This document shows, one piece after another, positions 9,501-18,550 of a DNA stretch of 64,000 nucleotides. Location: NCBI RefSeq assembly GCF_029931775.1, contig NC_079321.1:78379524-78443523 (forward strand), given 5' to 3'. The notes under the pieces were generated by a model. The model was not told the origin of the DNA, ran no database searches, and saw nothing but the letters and a program-made list of their open reading frames with translations. Position numbers and translations under genes: made by a program. This DNA comes from Euleptes europaea. Taxonomy: Eukaryota; Chordata; Lepidosauria; Squamata; Sphaerodactylidae. Position 1 is the stretch's first letter; every line of letters begins with the position of its first letter.

Positions 9501-12135
9501 GCATTGATCTACTAGATCTAAGCTCCCTTTAGTAGATTGTGTTAAGAGTTTGTGGGTGCTCTTCAATCTGGCCTTGTCATTGGATAAACAGGCTGGTGTT
9601 GTTACTAGGAGCACCTCCTTTTAACTACATCTAGTTTGTAAAACTGGCCCTTTGTTTAGACTGCCAATCTAGCCACACTGATCCATGCTACTGTAACCTC
9701 CAGATTGGACTACTGTAACATGCTGTGCGTGAGGCTGCCTTTGAAGACATCTCTGGGGTCAGATACTTGTAACAGACTGTAACTCCAATACTGCACAGGT
9801 TACCTATTTGCTTCCATGCCCAATTCAAAGTGCTAGTTACTATTAGGGTTGAATTTGCACCAATATGTGGATGACACTCAGCTTTATTTTGTGCTTCCAG
9901 AAGATCCCAGGGAGGCAGTGCAAGCTGTAAACAGGTGGCTGGCAGCAGTTTTTGGATGGATGAGAGCTAACAAACAGAAACTTAATCCTAATTAAATGGA
10001 GGTGCTACTGGTGGGGGAAGGTTTGATCCAGGAATTGGGATATCTCTTGTTCTATACGGAGCTGTATTTCCAATAAAGGAACAGGTTCATAACTTGTGGG
10101 TGCTGCTGGACCCAGGCCTTTTATTGGATAAAAAGGTGGCTGCAGTGGCCTGAGTGCCAGGTTTGGCTGGTGAATCAACTGCAGTCCTTCCTGAGTGGAA
10201 AAAATCTTGCCACTGTAGTGCATGCTCTGGTAAAATCTAGATGAGATTACTGCAATGTGGTTTACATGGGGCTTCCCTCGAAGACTGTCCAGAAATCACA
10301 GTCATTACAGAATGCTGCAGGCAAAATGTTGACTGGAGTGGGTCACAGGCATCATATCACTCCAATCTGGTTCCATCTATACTGGCTCTCAATTTGCTTC
10401 TGGACCCAATTCAAGGTGCTGGTATTGACCTTTACTGTCTTATATGGCTTGGAGACAGCATACCTTAAAGGCTGCCTTCTCCCATATTGGGTCATTTTTG
10501 GAGGCACTGCTTCAGGTGCCCCCACTGAGGCTAGTTGGGTGGTAACAGATGGCCATCTAGCCTCTGCTTCAAAACCTCCAAGGAAGGAGAGCTTACCACC
10601 TCCCAAGGAAGCCTGTTCCACCGAGGGACCGCTCTAACTGTTAGAAAATTCTTCCTAATGTCTAGACGGAAACTGTTTTGATTTAATTTCAACCCGTTGG
10701 TTCTGGTCCGACCTCCTGGGGCAACAGAAAACAACTCAGCACCATCCTCTCTATGACAGGCCTTCAAGTACTTGGAGATGGTTATCATATCCCCTCTCAG
10801 TCTTCTCCTCTTCAGGCTAAACATACCCAGCTCCTTCAACCTTTCCTCATAGGACTTGGTCTCCAGGCCCCTCACCATCTTGGTTGCCCTCCTCTGGACA
10901 CGTTCCAGCTTGTCTACATCCTTCTTAAATTGTGGTGCCCAAAACTGAACACAATGCTCTAGGTGAGGTCTAACTGGATTAGAGTAAAGCGATACCATTA
11001 CTTCAAGTGATTATTTCTTCCTTGTTACTTTTATTTTCCAAAGCAACTCCCAATCCTCTGGCCACTGTATTCTTAGGGCGAAAACGCATGGTCATTTTAT
11101 CCTCCTTTAATCCCTGTTTCAGCCAGGATTCAGCCTGGATGGAACGCCTGCGTTTCACCTAATGTGCGTTCGATCCTGGCTAAAACAGGGATTAAAGGAG
11201 GATAACGCGACCGTGCGTTTTGGCCCTTAGAGCCCATCATAACAACTGCACTCTGCCTTAAAAAATGTGAAAAGCCCCACTGCTTCCAAAGCTACTCTAC
11301 ATGACAACCCAGACAAAAGAAAACACCTTTTAGCTAGCCTCCAATCTCAAGCCAAATAAGAGAAGGGCCCTGTGGCTCCTGAAATACCAACACGTGTGTT
11401 TTAGCATTGGCGCCCGTTATCCAGAGCCTACTTGCTTAGAAGAAGTTTACTTTCTGACTTCGGGAGCTCATAAACATTTATGACATAAAGCGGTTCGTGT
11501 CCGCGGTGCCATAAGGCTCCTGTGCCGTTTTGGCCCAGCGGGCCTCTCTGGGATTCATGCAACAAAGGGCGGCCGCCCACCCCCCAAAAAAGGCCGCTGG
11601 TCCATTCCGCCCCCCCCCCCACTTCGCCCGCTGCCCTAATGAATTTCCGCCCTCATAACAATCATGACCGAATCGGCCCCTAAAAGCTGCCTTCTCTTCA
11701 CAGCGACCCCCCCCCCGCTTGCAGCCACGGCCTGTTCGTCTCCACCCTCCCGCCCCCGATAGCCAAGGGCCGTTCATGCGGGGGGGGGGGGTTCGCTTTG
11801 GATTTGTTGCTCCCTAGACGCACGTCCCCCCCTCCCCCCCATCCAAATTATCAGAACGCTGCATGGGGGGGGGTTATGGTTGAGTTTTAAGAATTCAGAT
11901 GGGGAAAATGTGCCTCAGGAGAGCGACAAATCCAAGGCGAAACCCCCCCCCCCCGTGCATGAACGGGCCCCGCCGCCTTCGTTCCGCCGGCCGGCCGCTC
12001 ATTCACGGCCACCCGGGGGTGGGGGTGGGGGCCATTTCCTCGGGGTTGCTGGGACGGGGGGTGGGGTGGGGGTGGGGGCAGACTCACCACCACCTCCTCG
12101 AAGATGCTCTGCAGCTGGGTCTCCATGGGCACCAT
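3488..12135 (-). CDS. MED23: MED23, Mediator complex subunit 23 (exons 1-7, N-terminal part)
   Basis: MED23 is a large nuclear protein of the Mediator tail module that links activators such as ELK1 to RNA polymerase II. Seven coding exons on the minus strand (12088-12135, 7742-7773, 7553-7640, 6768-6892, 6549-6660, 4298-4396, 3488-3589) give 606 nt, 202 residues. The peptide starts [16 protein letters not shown] and continues through [20 protein letters not shown] and [19 protein letters not shown] to [11 protein letters not shown], matching vertebrate MED23 residue by residue with few changes. All introns have GT donors and AG acceptors and phases agree. The first ATG lies in a strong gccgccATGG context inside a GC-rich island. 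The remaining ~1150 residues of the usual ~1370 are beyond the left edge. ENPP3 lies divergently to the right, as in other vertebrates. Confidence 0.96.
3590..4297. other. MED23 intron 6, no further feature seen
   Basis: AT-rich intronic sequence. I see no recognisable mobile-element border or RNA gene. Confidence 0.5.
4298..4396 (-). CDS. MED23: MED23 exon 6
   Basis: 99 nt, 33 codons, encoding [18 protein letters not shown] through QQLLAARE. The acceptor is ttatag and the donor gtaaaa. Phase 0 at both ends. Confidence 0.95.
4690..4960. repeat. Interspersed repeat of the 'caccttagagaccaac' type
   Basis: Inverted partial similarity between the left part (caccttagagaccaaccag) and the right part (taaggtgccactgg) indicates a fold-back repeat. 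Related copies lie at 46838-47020 and in part near 27100-27180. It is interrupted by a tiny LINE insertion at 4819-4862. Confidence 0.5.
4803..4878 (-). mobile_element. 44-bp L1 tail insertion with 16-bp target duplication
   Basis: The direct repeat ttcccctaaaaatctt (4803-4818 and 4863-4878) flanks 44 bp beginning ttttaaaattttattaaa. That insert resembles the antisense 3' end of the L1 at 47980. It looks like an extremely 5'-truncated L1 insertion. Confidence 0.7.
5015..5241 (-). mobile_element. 5S rRNA-derived SINE with BovB-like tail (5S-Sauria type)
   Basis: On the minus strand the head, about 5218 down to 5139, follows 5S rRNA (gatctcagaagctaagcagg and ttggatgggagacc). It is followed by ggcactggcaaaccacctc and a tail resembling the BovB 3' end with a (TG)n run. 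The 5S part holds an internal polymerase III promoter in the family. This is a decayed SINE, not a 5S gene. Confidence 0.85.
5245..6540. other. MED23 intron 5, unassigned
   Basis: Non-coding sequence without a clear repeat border; some stretches (near 5560-5640 and 6360-6500) look like old LINE debris. No exon with consistent splice sites was seen. Confidence 0.4.
6549..6660 (-). CDS. MED23: MED23 exon 5
   Basis: 112 nt encoding [16 protein letters not shown] through [11 protein letters not shown]. The acceptor is ttctctag and the donor gtaatc. Confidence 0.95.
6768..6892 (-). CDS. MED23: MED23 exon 4
   Basis: 125 nt encoding [15 protein letters not shown] through AVETGLLPP plus two bases. 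The acceptor is ccctcag and the donor gtatgtt. Closely matches the vertebrate protein. Confidence 0.95.
7425..7574. repeat. Perfect 75-bp tandem duplication across the MED23 exon 3 donor
   Basis: Copies 7425-7499 and 7500-7574 are identical. Each contains the last bases of exon 3, the donor gtgagtc (read on the minus strand) and the following intron. The exon-proximal donor (exon end 7553) gives the normal protein. The second donor (exon end 7478) would add 25 in-frame codons without a stop. Identity implies a very recent event or an assembly artefact. Confidence 0.93.
7553..7640 (-). CDS. MED23: MED23 exon 3
   Basis: 88 nt encoding [12 protein letters not shown] through FWSNLSQ, ending in phase 0 at a gtgagtc donor. 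The last bases of the exon and its donor are copied 75 bp further on (see 7425-7574), giving a second, in-frame candidate donor with the exon end at 7478. Confidence 0.95.
7742..7773 (-). CDS. MED23: MED23 exon 2
   Basis: A 32-nt exon encoding [10 protein letters not shown] plus two bases of a Gly codon. The acceptor is cttccag and the donor gtaagt. It is too short to be found by ORF length, but exact homology and matched phases identify it. Confidence 0.95.
8058..8384 (-). mobile_element. Sauria-type tRNA-derived SINE
   Basis: On the minus strand the tRNA-like head reads gagtggtaagctgcagtact and gttcgatccc (B-box-like). It is followed by a body with ccttccgaggttggtaaaat, ggcactggcaaaccacc and an end at acctttaccttacctt. 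A 12-bp target duplication, ccaggaacatta / ccaggaatatta, flanks 8070-8372. It lies in MED23 intron 1. Confidence 0.85.
8385..9240. other. MED23 intron 1, unassigned
   Basis: Non-coding. Pieces near 8890-9060 and 9100-9170 resemble old LINE 3' debris (cccactttgctcccttaatgg), but I cannot place borders. Confidence 0.4.
9245..9835 (+). mobile_element. L2 LINE fragment (reverse transcriptase C-terminal part)
   Basis: Translated pieces include [10 protein letters not shown] and [20 protein letters not shown], the L2 region following the YxDDTQL catalytic box. The frame is broken. 5' and 3' truncated; followed directly by a second L2 piece. Confidence 0.75.
9846..10480 (+). mobile_element. Second L2 LINE fragment
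   Basis: Restarts the same region: ccaatatgtggatgacactc encodes a YVDDTQL-type box. Then come a decayed NxxKLN motif and a C-terminal block ([32 protein letters not shown]). Numerous in-frame stops. Oriented like the preceding L2 piece; a duplicated or separately inserted copy. Confidence 0.75.
10485..10998 (-). mobile_element. CR1 LINE, C-terminal part of ORF2
   Basis: A 155-residue open frame (10531-10998) contains [28 protein letters not shown] and [12 protein letters not shown], the C-terminal signature of CR1-clade LINEs. The stop follows LDGHLLPPN. 5'-truncated near 11000. The frame is open, so the copy is not very old. Lies in MED23 intron 1. Confidence 0.88.
11084..11228. mobile_element. 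Fold-back miniature element
   Basis: The arms aacgcatggtcattttatcc...ccaggat and atcctggctaaaaca...gtgcgtttt are inverse complements with a few changes, giving a hairpin of about 45-50 bp per arm. No coding capacity. One of three fold-back elements around the MED23 promoter. Confidence 0.75.
11755..11978. mobile_element. Fold-back element in MED23 intron 1
   Basis: The left arm (ccgttcatgcgg, ttggatttgttgctcccta, catccaaatt) and right arm (gaattcagatgggg, gagcgacaaatccaaggcg, gtgcatgaacgg) are inverse complements. Same family as 12775-12985 but more diverged and G/C-expanded. Confidence 0.7.
12088..12135 (-). CDS. MED23: MED23 exon 1 (coding part)
   Basis: Sixteen codons, M to V16, ending in phase 0 before gtgagtc. 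The start is chosen by the Kozak context and by identity to the known MED23 N-terminus. A second in-frame ATG lies three codons downstream, as in other vertebrates. Confidence 0.95.
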
Positions 12136-12337
12136 GGCGGCCGCCGGCCCGCTTCCTGCCCAGCAGCCACCGCCGGGCCCGCGGAGGGCGCTCCGGAAGT
12201 TCTTCCTTTCACATCCGGTTCTCTCTCGCTCAAGGGAGGGCTTGAAGAGGGGAGGGGGCAGGTTCGTGGAGGAGAGGGGTGTCCATGGCTACTAGTTAGA
12301 ATGGATACTGGTCATGCTGCAGACCTATTCTCTCCAG

Positions 12338-12508
12338 GATCAGAGGAGCAGGCCTATTATTTTGGGTATGGTGGAACCCAGGCAGGATAAATGCTGCTGC
12401 AGTGGTCTTGTTTGTGGCTTCCTAGAGGCCCCTGGTTGGCCACTGTGTGAACAGACTGCTGGACTTGATGGGCCTGGGTCTGATCCAGCAGGGCCGTTCT
12501 TATGTTAA
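12338..12508 (+). mobile_element. CR1 LINE 3' untranslated tail
   Basis: Contains ttggccactgtgtgaacaga and cttgatgggcctgggtctga, then atccagcagggc and ttcttatgtt: the widespread CR1 3' end of squamates. Non-coding. Confidence 0.7.
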
Positions 12509-12639
12509 AGCCCGCCGCCTACACGCTGCTCCCGCCTCCAGAAGAGCTTGCAAGAAGCTGCAGGGAGCGAAAGCCAGAGCGAGCACTGACGGTTTAGGCA
12601 CCCTGGCCGGTCCTCAAATGCCCAAGCGAGGACCGACGA

Positions 12640-12990
12640 CGCGGTCTTGATTGTGTTTGCAAGGAAGTAGGCCTCGTGCGGTTCTGTGGAGCCATTTACG
12701 CATAGAAGGTTTTGCCTTGGGGTTTGCCGCTCTATAGATGCGCGTTTTCCCCATCCAATGTGAAACCACATTTGTTTTTACATCCCAGGCCATTTATGCA
12801 TGGAAGGTTTTGCCTTGGATTTGCCGCTCTATAGATGCGCATTTTCCCCATCCAAATTCTTAAAACTCAAAAATAAGCTACTGCATGGAGTTTTGAGAAT
12901 TCAGATGGGGAAAGTGTGCATCTATAGAGTGGCAAACCCCAAGGCAAAACCTTCCATGCATAAATGGCCTGGGATGTAAAAACAAATGTG
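12640..12990. mobile_element. Fold-back element with ~95-bp arms, plus a partial third arm
   Basis: The arms at about 12772-12868 and 12888-12985 are near-perfect inverse complements (aaaccacatttgtttttaca... against ...tgtaaaaacaaatgtggttt). A further direct copy of the same arm lies at 12690-12775. A related element lies at 11755-11978. Non-coding. Confidence 0.8.
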
Positions 12991-13089
12991 GTTTCAGCCC
13001 GATTTTTTGCTCGTTTATTCGGACAGAGATACCACAGCATTTGCAACACAATAATTCCTTACTATATCCAAAACAAAATGGGTGTCTGT

Positions 13090-13545
13090 GTGAAAGAGAA
13101 GCGGTCGGAACAGTACTGCTGGGTCAGACCACTGGTCCATGGTCCATCTAATTCAGCATCCTGCTTAGCACAGTGGCCAACCTAGAGGGTCAATAAAAGC
13201 CTCCCCTGCTGCTGCTTGGCACCACTGGATTTCATTCAGAGGTTTACTGCTTCTGGATGTCAAAATTCCCGCTTACCCACCATGACCAGTAACCACTGAC
13301 GGACTTATTCTTCATGAATCTGTCTAATGTCCTTTTAAAACCGTCTAAACTGGTGGCCGTCGCTATGACTACCAATAATGAATTCCACAATTTAATTACT
13401 CTGAAAAAATAAATGCTTTTGTCTGTCCTGAATCTATTGCCCAACAACTGTATTGGGTTCCTCCCCCCGCAGTTCTAGTAGAATCATAGAAACATAGAGT
13501 TGGAAGGTGCCTCCAGGCTCATCTAGTCCAACCCCCTCTGTGTGT
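13090..13545 (-). mobile_element. CR1-like LINE debris
   Basis: Contains text typical of CR1 ends (tgctgggtcagaccac, ctaattcagcatcctg), a piece resembling a LINE C-terminus on the minus strand (KLWNSLLVVIATATSLDGFK), and gttggaaggtgcctccaggc. Probably two or more joined fragments; orientation is mixed and borders uncertain. Confidence 0.5.
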
Positions 13546-14022
13546 GTGTGTGTGTGTTAAGTGCTGTCAAATTGCATGGCAACCCAAAATGTCCTATCTT
13601 TAACAGCATTGCTCAGGTCTTGCAAACTGAGGGCCATGGCTTCCTTTATAGCACTGGTTCCCAACCGGGGGTCCATGGACCCCCAGGGGTCCGCGAGAAC
13701 TAAATTAAGGTCTGCGAAACAAAGTTATAAACCCATAATAAATTAATATTTTCAATTAAAAGTTCTCTATTATAAATATATATATTCAAATATTCTAAGT
13801 TTAATGTTTAACTAACAGTTATGATTAAAGTTTATTTTCAAATTCTCTGAATTTTTATTTTGAACCTTGGGGTCCCTGCACTGAACAAAAAAGTCCTAGT
13901 GGTCCCTGGTCAAAAAAAGGTTGGGAACCACTGCTTTATAGAGTCAATCCATCTCTGGTTGGGTCTTCCTCTTTTCCTGCTGCCTTCAACTTTTCCTAGC
14001 ATGATTGTCTTTTTCAGTGACT
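13541..14022 (-). mobile_element. BovB (RTE) LINE 3' fragment, split by a hAT element
   Basis: The minus strand encodes [20 protein letters not shown], the BovB ORF2 C-terminal block also found intact near 44560-44640, and ends in a (TG)n tail at 13541-13557. It is interrupted by 13652-13933. Truncated at its 5' side near 14020. Confidence 0.8.
13652..13933. mobile_element. Small hAT element (CAGTGGTTCCCAACC ends)
   Basis: The left end cactggttcccaacc and right end ggttgggaaccactg are inverted repeats. The 8-bp target duplication ctttatag lies at 13644-13651 and 13934-13941. 282 bp, no coding frame. It sits inside the BovB fragment and is therefore younger. Confidence 0.9.
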
Positions 14023-14099
14023 CCCCTGTACAATGCAGGAAATTCAACCTTGTTGGTTGAATGTGAAAAACAATAAGGGCAGGGCACCATGCAATACCT

Positions 14100-15555
14100 T
14101 TTAAGGCCAACCTAAAACAATGCATTGGGCAAGTTTTTGAGTTCTCCAGGACAGTTCATCTGGTTTCATAATCCCAAAGGGGGGGGCAGGCTTTTGGTTT
14201 TAGATGTATTTTGCTATTAGCCAACATGACTGCCTACTTTTAAAATTTTTAACTGTAGTTCCTCAAAAATAAAGTCCACTGAATTCAATAGGACTTGTTA
14301 ATAAGGGGTTAGATCCCGCCCCCCAGTTGTTTCAGTGAGCTTAGACTGAAATAGTTCTGCAATGGATAGCACTGTGGCAAACAGCAGCTGTTTCCATCCT
14401 TACTGCATGCAGGGTGAAACGTCATCTCGCTCTGTGCTCCTGTAGAATCAGCCCCCGTTACTTGTAACCAACGCTGCCAACTGTCATTCACTCAGATTCA
14501 GTCAGTCAAGTCTCATTCAGTATCACTCTGTGTTCGCTCTCTGTCTCACACTCTATGAAGAAGTAAAAATGTTTCAGTTAATATGAGAAAAGTAGTACAA
14601 ACCTCTTAAAGAAAATGTTGATTGTTTTACAGAACTTTATAAACTTTTATTAAATACAGTTTTCTTCCATTTTAATACGTGTGCTGTTCATATTCCTCCA
14701 CACAGCTTTTGGCTGTTTTTGAACTCTGCTGCTTTATACAGGTGGAATATCCTGCACCAAGTGAGTGCTGGGATATTGCCCCATATAAGGGATTGGATTA
14801 ATTTCTATTTTCCCCCTACTAATACCCAAATAGCAAGAAGCATAAATTTACAGTGTTCGTTATCACCTCTATATCTGTATTATACTGTTAATTTAGCTAA
14901 TTACAGTGTACTGTAAATGCTTCTGTAAAATATTGAATTGAACTTTAAAAGGAGGGTGCCCTGACAGATTCCTACAATTACAGTTATTCCTGACTTACTG
15001 GAGCACTGTCCAGTTGATGACACACTAGTCCAAATGCAGCATGCCAGCCATGTATTGTACCCATCTGGTAATTCCCCTGCATTTATAGTCCCAAAGAGGA
15101 GATTGCTACAACTTCAGGTGGTATGCTATATATAAAATATGAGTTGCATTTGGCTTGATGAATCACACTGGTCATCTTGGATGGATGATAGTTACCAAAT
15201 TATTATGCAGCCATTGTTACTACAGAGGCCAGTACTAAAAGTTGGTTTAGGCTGTAACATCACAGCTTATGCAAAGGGATTCATTCTTGGGGAAATAAAG
15301 GTGTTGCTGGCTTAACTGATATTATATTGCTCAGATAAGTAGACAACTTGTGAACAGTTATTTGTGTATATGAGGTGACAGAATATTTGAAAGTCAAGCT
15401 TTAGAAAAAGCAGAATTACACTACCCATTAGTAGTTTCTAGCCTTATGCAGATGTTACTTCTGTGTACAGTGAGCATACATCAGAAGAAGTAGCACTGTA
15501 ACTTTTTGCTCTGTCAATATGCACACTTGCCATTAACATCTGCACTGAGCTTGCC
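14100..15555. other. Intergenic sequence, no gene recognised
   Basis: AT-rich. A short interspersed repeat (cattgggcaagtttttgagt) is at 14120-14170. Nothing with exon, RNA or transposon borders was identified in the rest. Confidence 0.4.
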
Positions 15556-15735
15556 TTTTGCAAGGTCTCCAGGTGTGCATGACAAACTTGTGGAATTCTC
15601 TGGCACAAGATGTAATGATGGCCAGTAGCACAAGTGGCTAAAATGGGTTTAGACAAATTCACGGAGGATGGCCCCTCCATGATAGTTAAATGGAGCCTTT
15701 ACATTTAGTGGCAGTATAGCTCTAAATGCCAGTTG
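15556..15735 (+). mobile_element. CR1 LINE 3' tail remnant
   Basis: Contains catgatagttaaatggagcc and ctctaaatgccagttgcc, matching the CR1-type 3' tail also seen near 57270-57345. Non-coding. Confidence 0.5.
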
Positions 15736-15849
15736 CCAGCTTAGTGCTTAGCTGTGCGTTGCGCTCCCAAGCCGTACACCTGACCCACAAATCAAACCCA
15801 CATTTAAACAAACATAAGCACAGAAAACACAGAGGCTAGTTTGGATGAA

Positions 15850-18550
15850 ATGGCACAACTTTATTGATTGCAGCAGCAAGGCATTGGCATGGCATGGGGG
15901 TGTATCCTATCATCGACCTGCCACCCTGCAGGCCGATGCTCGTCTCCCAGCACCCCTGCTGGGAAGGCTAGAGATGGCAGTCCAGGGACACACGAGGGCG
16001 GCAGCCAGCTGTGTGGTCCCCTGCCACTTGGAGGAGGCCCGCCTGATAGCTCATGGCAAGGCATGCCACCCAGACAGCCCGAGTGAGGCTCGTCCCTGGC
16101 AACCTTCCATCTTGGCATGTCCATATCCAGCCTCCCCCAAAATTCCGTACCGGGATCCTCCTATGGGAAAATTGGCACGCAGGCCGCTTTCCCCCAAAAC
16201 TGGATACTGCCCCAATGCCAAACTGCCACCAGAGCCGGTCGGCGTCCCCAGACCCCAGCCGACTCCCACCAACGCCTAGCGCTGCAACCAAGTCCGTAAG
16301 CCATGTTGGATGCCGTGCAACCAAATGTCCAAGCCCCAAGATGACAGGTGGACCCCATCTGTACGAAACAAGGCACTGATCCGAGAGTAATGTCCGTGTG
16401 CTAAATCACCAGACCACCCAACTCAATGGCTACCCTCCCGACGGCTGATGTAACCCTCTGTCTAGCTCTGTCCACCTTCTTCGGGTTACATGTCCCTTGC
16501 CAGGACCATCTCTCCAGCAGGTCAGACCACAAGAGGCCAGTATCCAGCCATTTGGCCGCCAAGGTTCTCCGGTCGTCAGATGCCGCTGCTCGTAGGTCGA
16601 TACTGCGCGCCTTCGCCAGGTCATTCTCACCCAGTTGTATGACCAACACATCTGGGGGACCGCCAACTGCAGCTTTCCACTGAAGCATAGGGACCAGCGC
16701 TCCCCATCGCATGCCCCTACAACCCAGCCATGACACCCAGACCGCGCTATCCAGCCCCAAGTGCTGACCCCACCCTGACGATTCAGCATATTTCCCAGCC
16801 CAATGGACGATGCTGTGTCCACATATCCAAACTTGAAGCCTCCATGCTTTGAGATAAAGCTGCAACTTAAACAGTTAGCACCCTCCCCAACCCTGATGTA
16901 TACTTTGTAAGCACCAGAACGCCATCTGACGATGGTTTTAATAATCAATTCCGACAGCCCCTCAGAAGCTGCGGTTGTGGCCGCACCTATCCTGAACGAG
17001 TGTGCGCTGAACATCCCATGGGGGAGCCCGGTCTTGGCCAGGGCCAACCGCAGCACGCTGGCGAACTGGTACCTGGTCAAAGGGGACTCGTTGGCATGCA
17101 CCAACAGTGGACCCTCCCCTTTTGGGCGCACCACCATGAAGGTCGACAAGGAACGTACTGGACACAGTGGCTTTGAAGGTGCTGACCTCAGCTTGATAAC
17201 GGCCCCCTGACCCCGCTGGTCATTTTTGGACTGCCTAATGCTGATGTGAACCTCCTCGCCCTTGAAGTGGACATCTGACCAATTCAAAGCCCAGCCCGAA
17301 GTGTCCCCTCTCGAACTAACCACCAGTTCACCCACCCTGAGTGCCCCCAAAAAGGTCAACGTGAATGCTGCCTCAAACAAGTACGCCTCATAGTGTGACC
17401 GGCAAACTACCCTTAGGGAGCGAATTATTTTGGACAGCATGAGGGAAGTGATAGGCTGCCGGGGATCTAGCTGGTGGGGGGAGACACGCCGCCAACCTTC
17501 AACAGCTTTTTTTGCCACAAAGGATGAACAAGGGTCAGGGTGCCCGTAGGCTCTGCTAAAAAAGGAAATAGCTGCCATGTGGCAACTTATAGTTCTGGGC
17601 GCCACCCTCCATTCCCGTAGACTGACCATGTACTGCAACACCATCTCCTCAGAAGTCGGCCACGTGGCCGGCCCCTTGGACCGGCTGCGAATGAGAAAAA
17701 CACCGAGGCTGCCGAGGTATACGACCTTAGCGTGGATGGGGCTACTGACTGGAAAACCCCTGCCATTATGGTCTGTCGCCAATGGTCCATAGCTCCTCCG
17801 GGAAGGGGTCTGGGTGTAAGTTTGCCCCAGGGGCCAGCCTGCGAAACCTCACCTCCTGGAGGCGAGATAAAGCATCTGCTAAGTCATTTTGAACTCCCGC
17901 CACATGCTTGGCCTTGAAGGAGATGTTAGCCTCCAAGCAAGTCAGCACAAACTTTCGTATCAGGTGCATCACCTGGGGCAATTTGGACGATTGTTTATTG
18001 AGCACGTGCACTGCGGCCAAGTTGTCACACCAGAACAACACCTTCCTGTTACGGAACTCAGAGCTCCAAATAACCACCGCCACCAAAATAGGGAACAATG
18101 CTTGGGCCAGGGTTGGGCACACCAGTGCCCATTATAATAAACCCCAAAACCCACACCCCCAGCTGCATCTGACTGGACTTGCATAACCCCCCCCAACTTC
18201 AAGGGGTGTTTGCCATAAAGAAACCCCGTTGTACTTGCTGAGGAATGCCCGAACTCCAAATCTTCCTTCATGCCCTGCGTGACCCTTATTTTGTGGTGCG
18301 GCCTGGATGCCTGTGCTTTGGCCTTGGCCAAATGAGCGCAAAAGGGGCTCCCAGGGGAAACCACCCGGCAGGCGAAGTTCAAATGACCAACCAAAGACTG
18401 CATTTCCCTCAGAGTGCACTTCTTGCGTGCCAAGAAGAGTGAAACCAGGGCCTGCAGTGCGAGCAACTTATCCTCAGGGAGGCGGGACACCCCTTGCACA
18501 GAGTTGAGTTCAATCCCTAAGTAAACCAGTTTAGTAGTGGGACCCTCAGT
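15850..18550 (-). mobile_element. Fossil DIRS/Ngaro-like tyrosine-recombinase retrotransposon
   Basis: Parts in order on the minus strand: the end of a reverse transcriptase (about 18550-18120, with LVYLGIELNS and RLPEDKLLAL), RNase H (about 18120-17850, with VLFWCDNLAAVHVLN and [10 protein letters not shown]), a tyrosine recombinase (about 17790-16860, with HSFRIGAATTA), and an SGNH-type hydrolase (about 16850-16400, with GHSIVHWA and QLGENDLA). An SGNH domain near a tyrosine recombinase is known in vertebrate Ngaro elements. The copy is partial and broken in several places. Its 5' side abuts a gypsy fragment at about 18550. The left border near 15850 is approximate; terminal repeats were not identified. 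Confidence 0.8.

Larger units (their letters stand above)
11430..12300 (-). promoter_or_regulatory. GC-rich island and probable MED23 promoter
   Basis: Very GC- and CpG-rich compared with the rest of the window, covering exon 1 and its upstream side (12136-12300). No TATA box is seen, as expected for a housekeeping gene. A fold-back repeat (11755-11978) sits inside the intronic half. The transcription start is not determinable from sequence. Confidence 0.7.
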
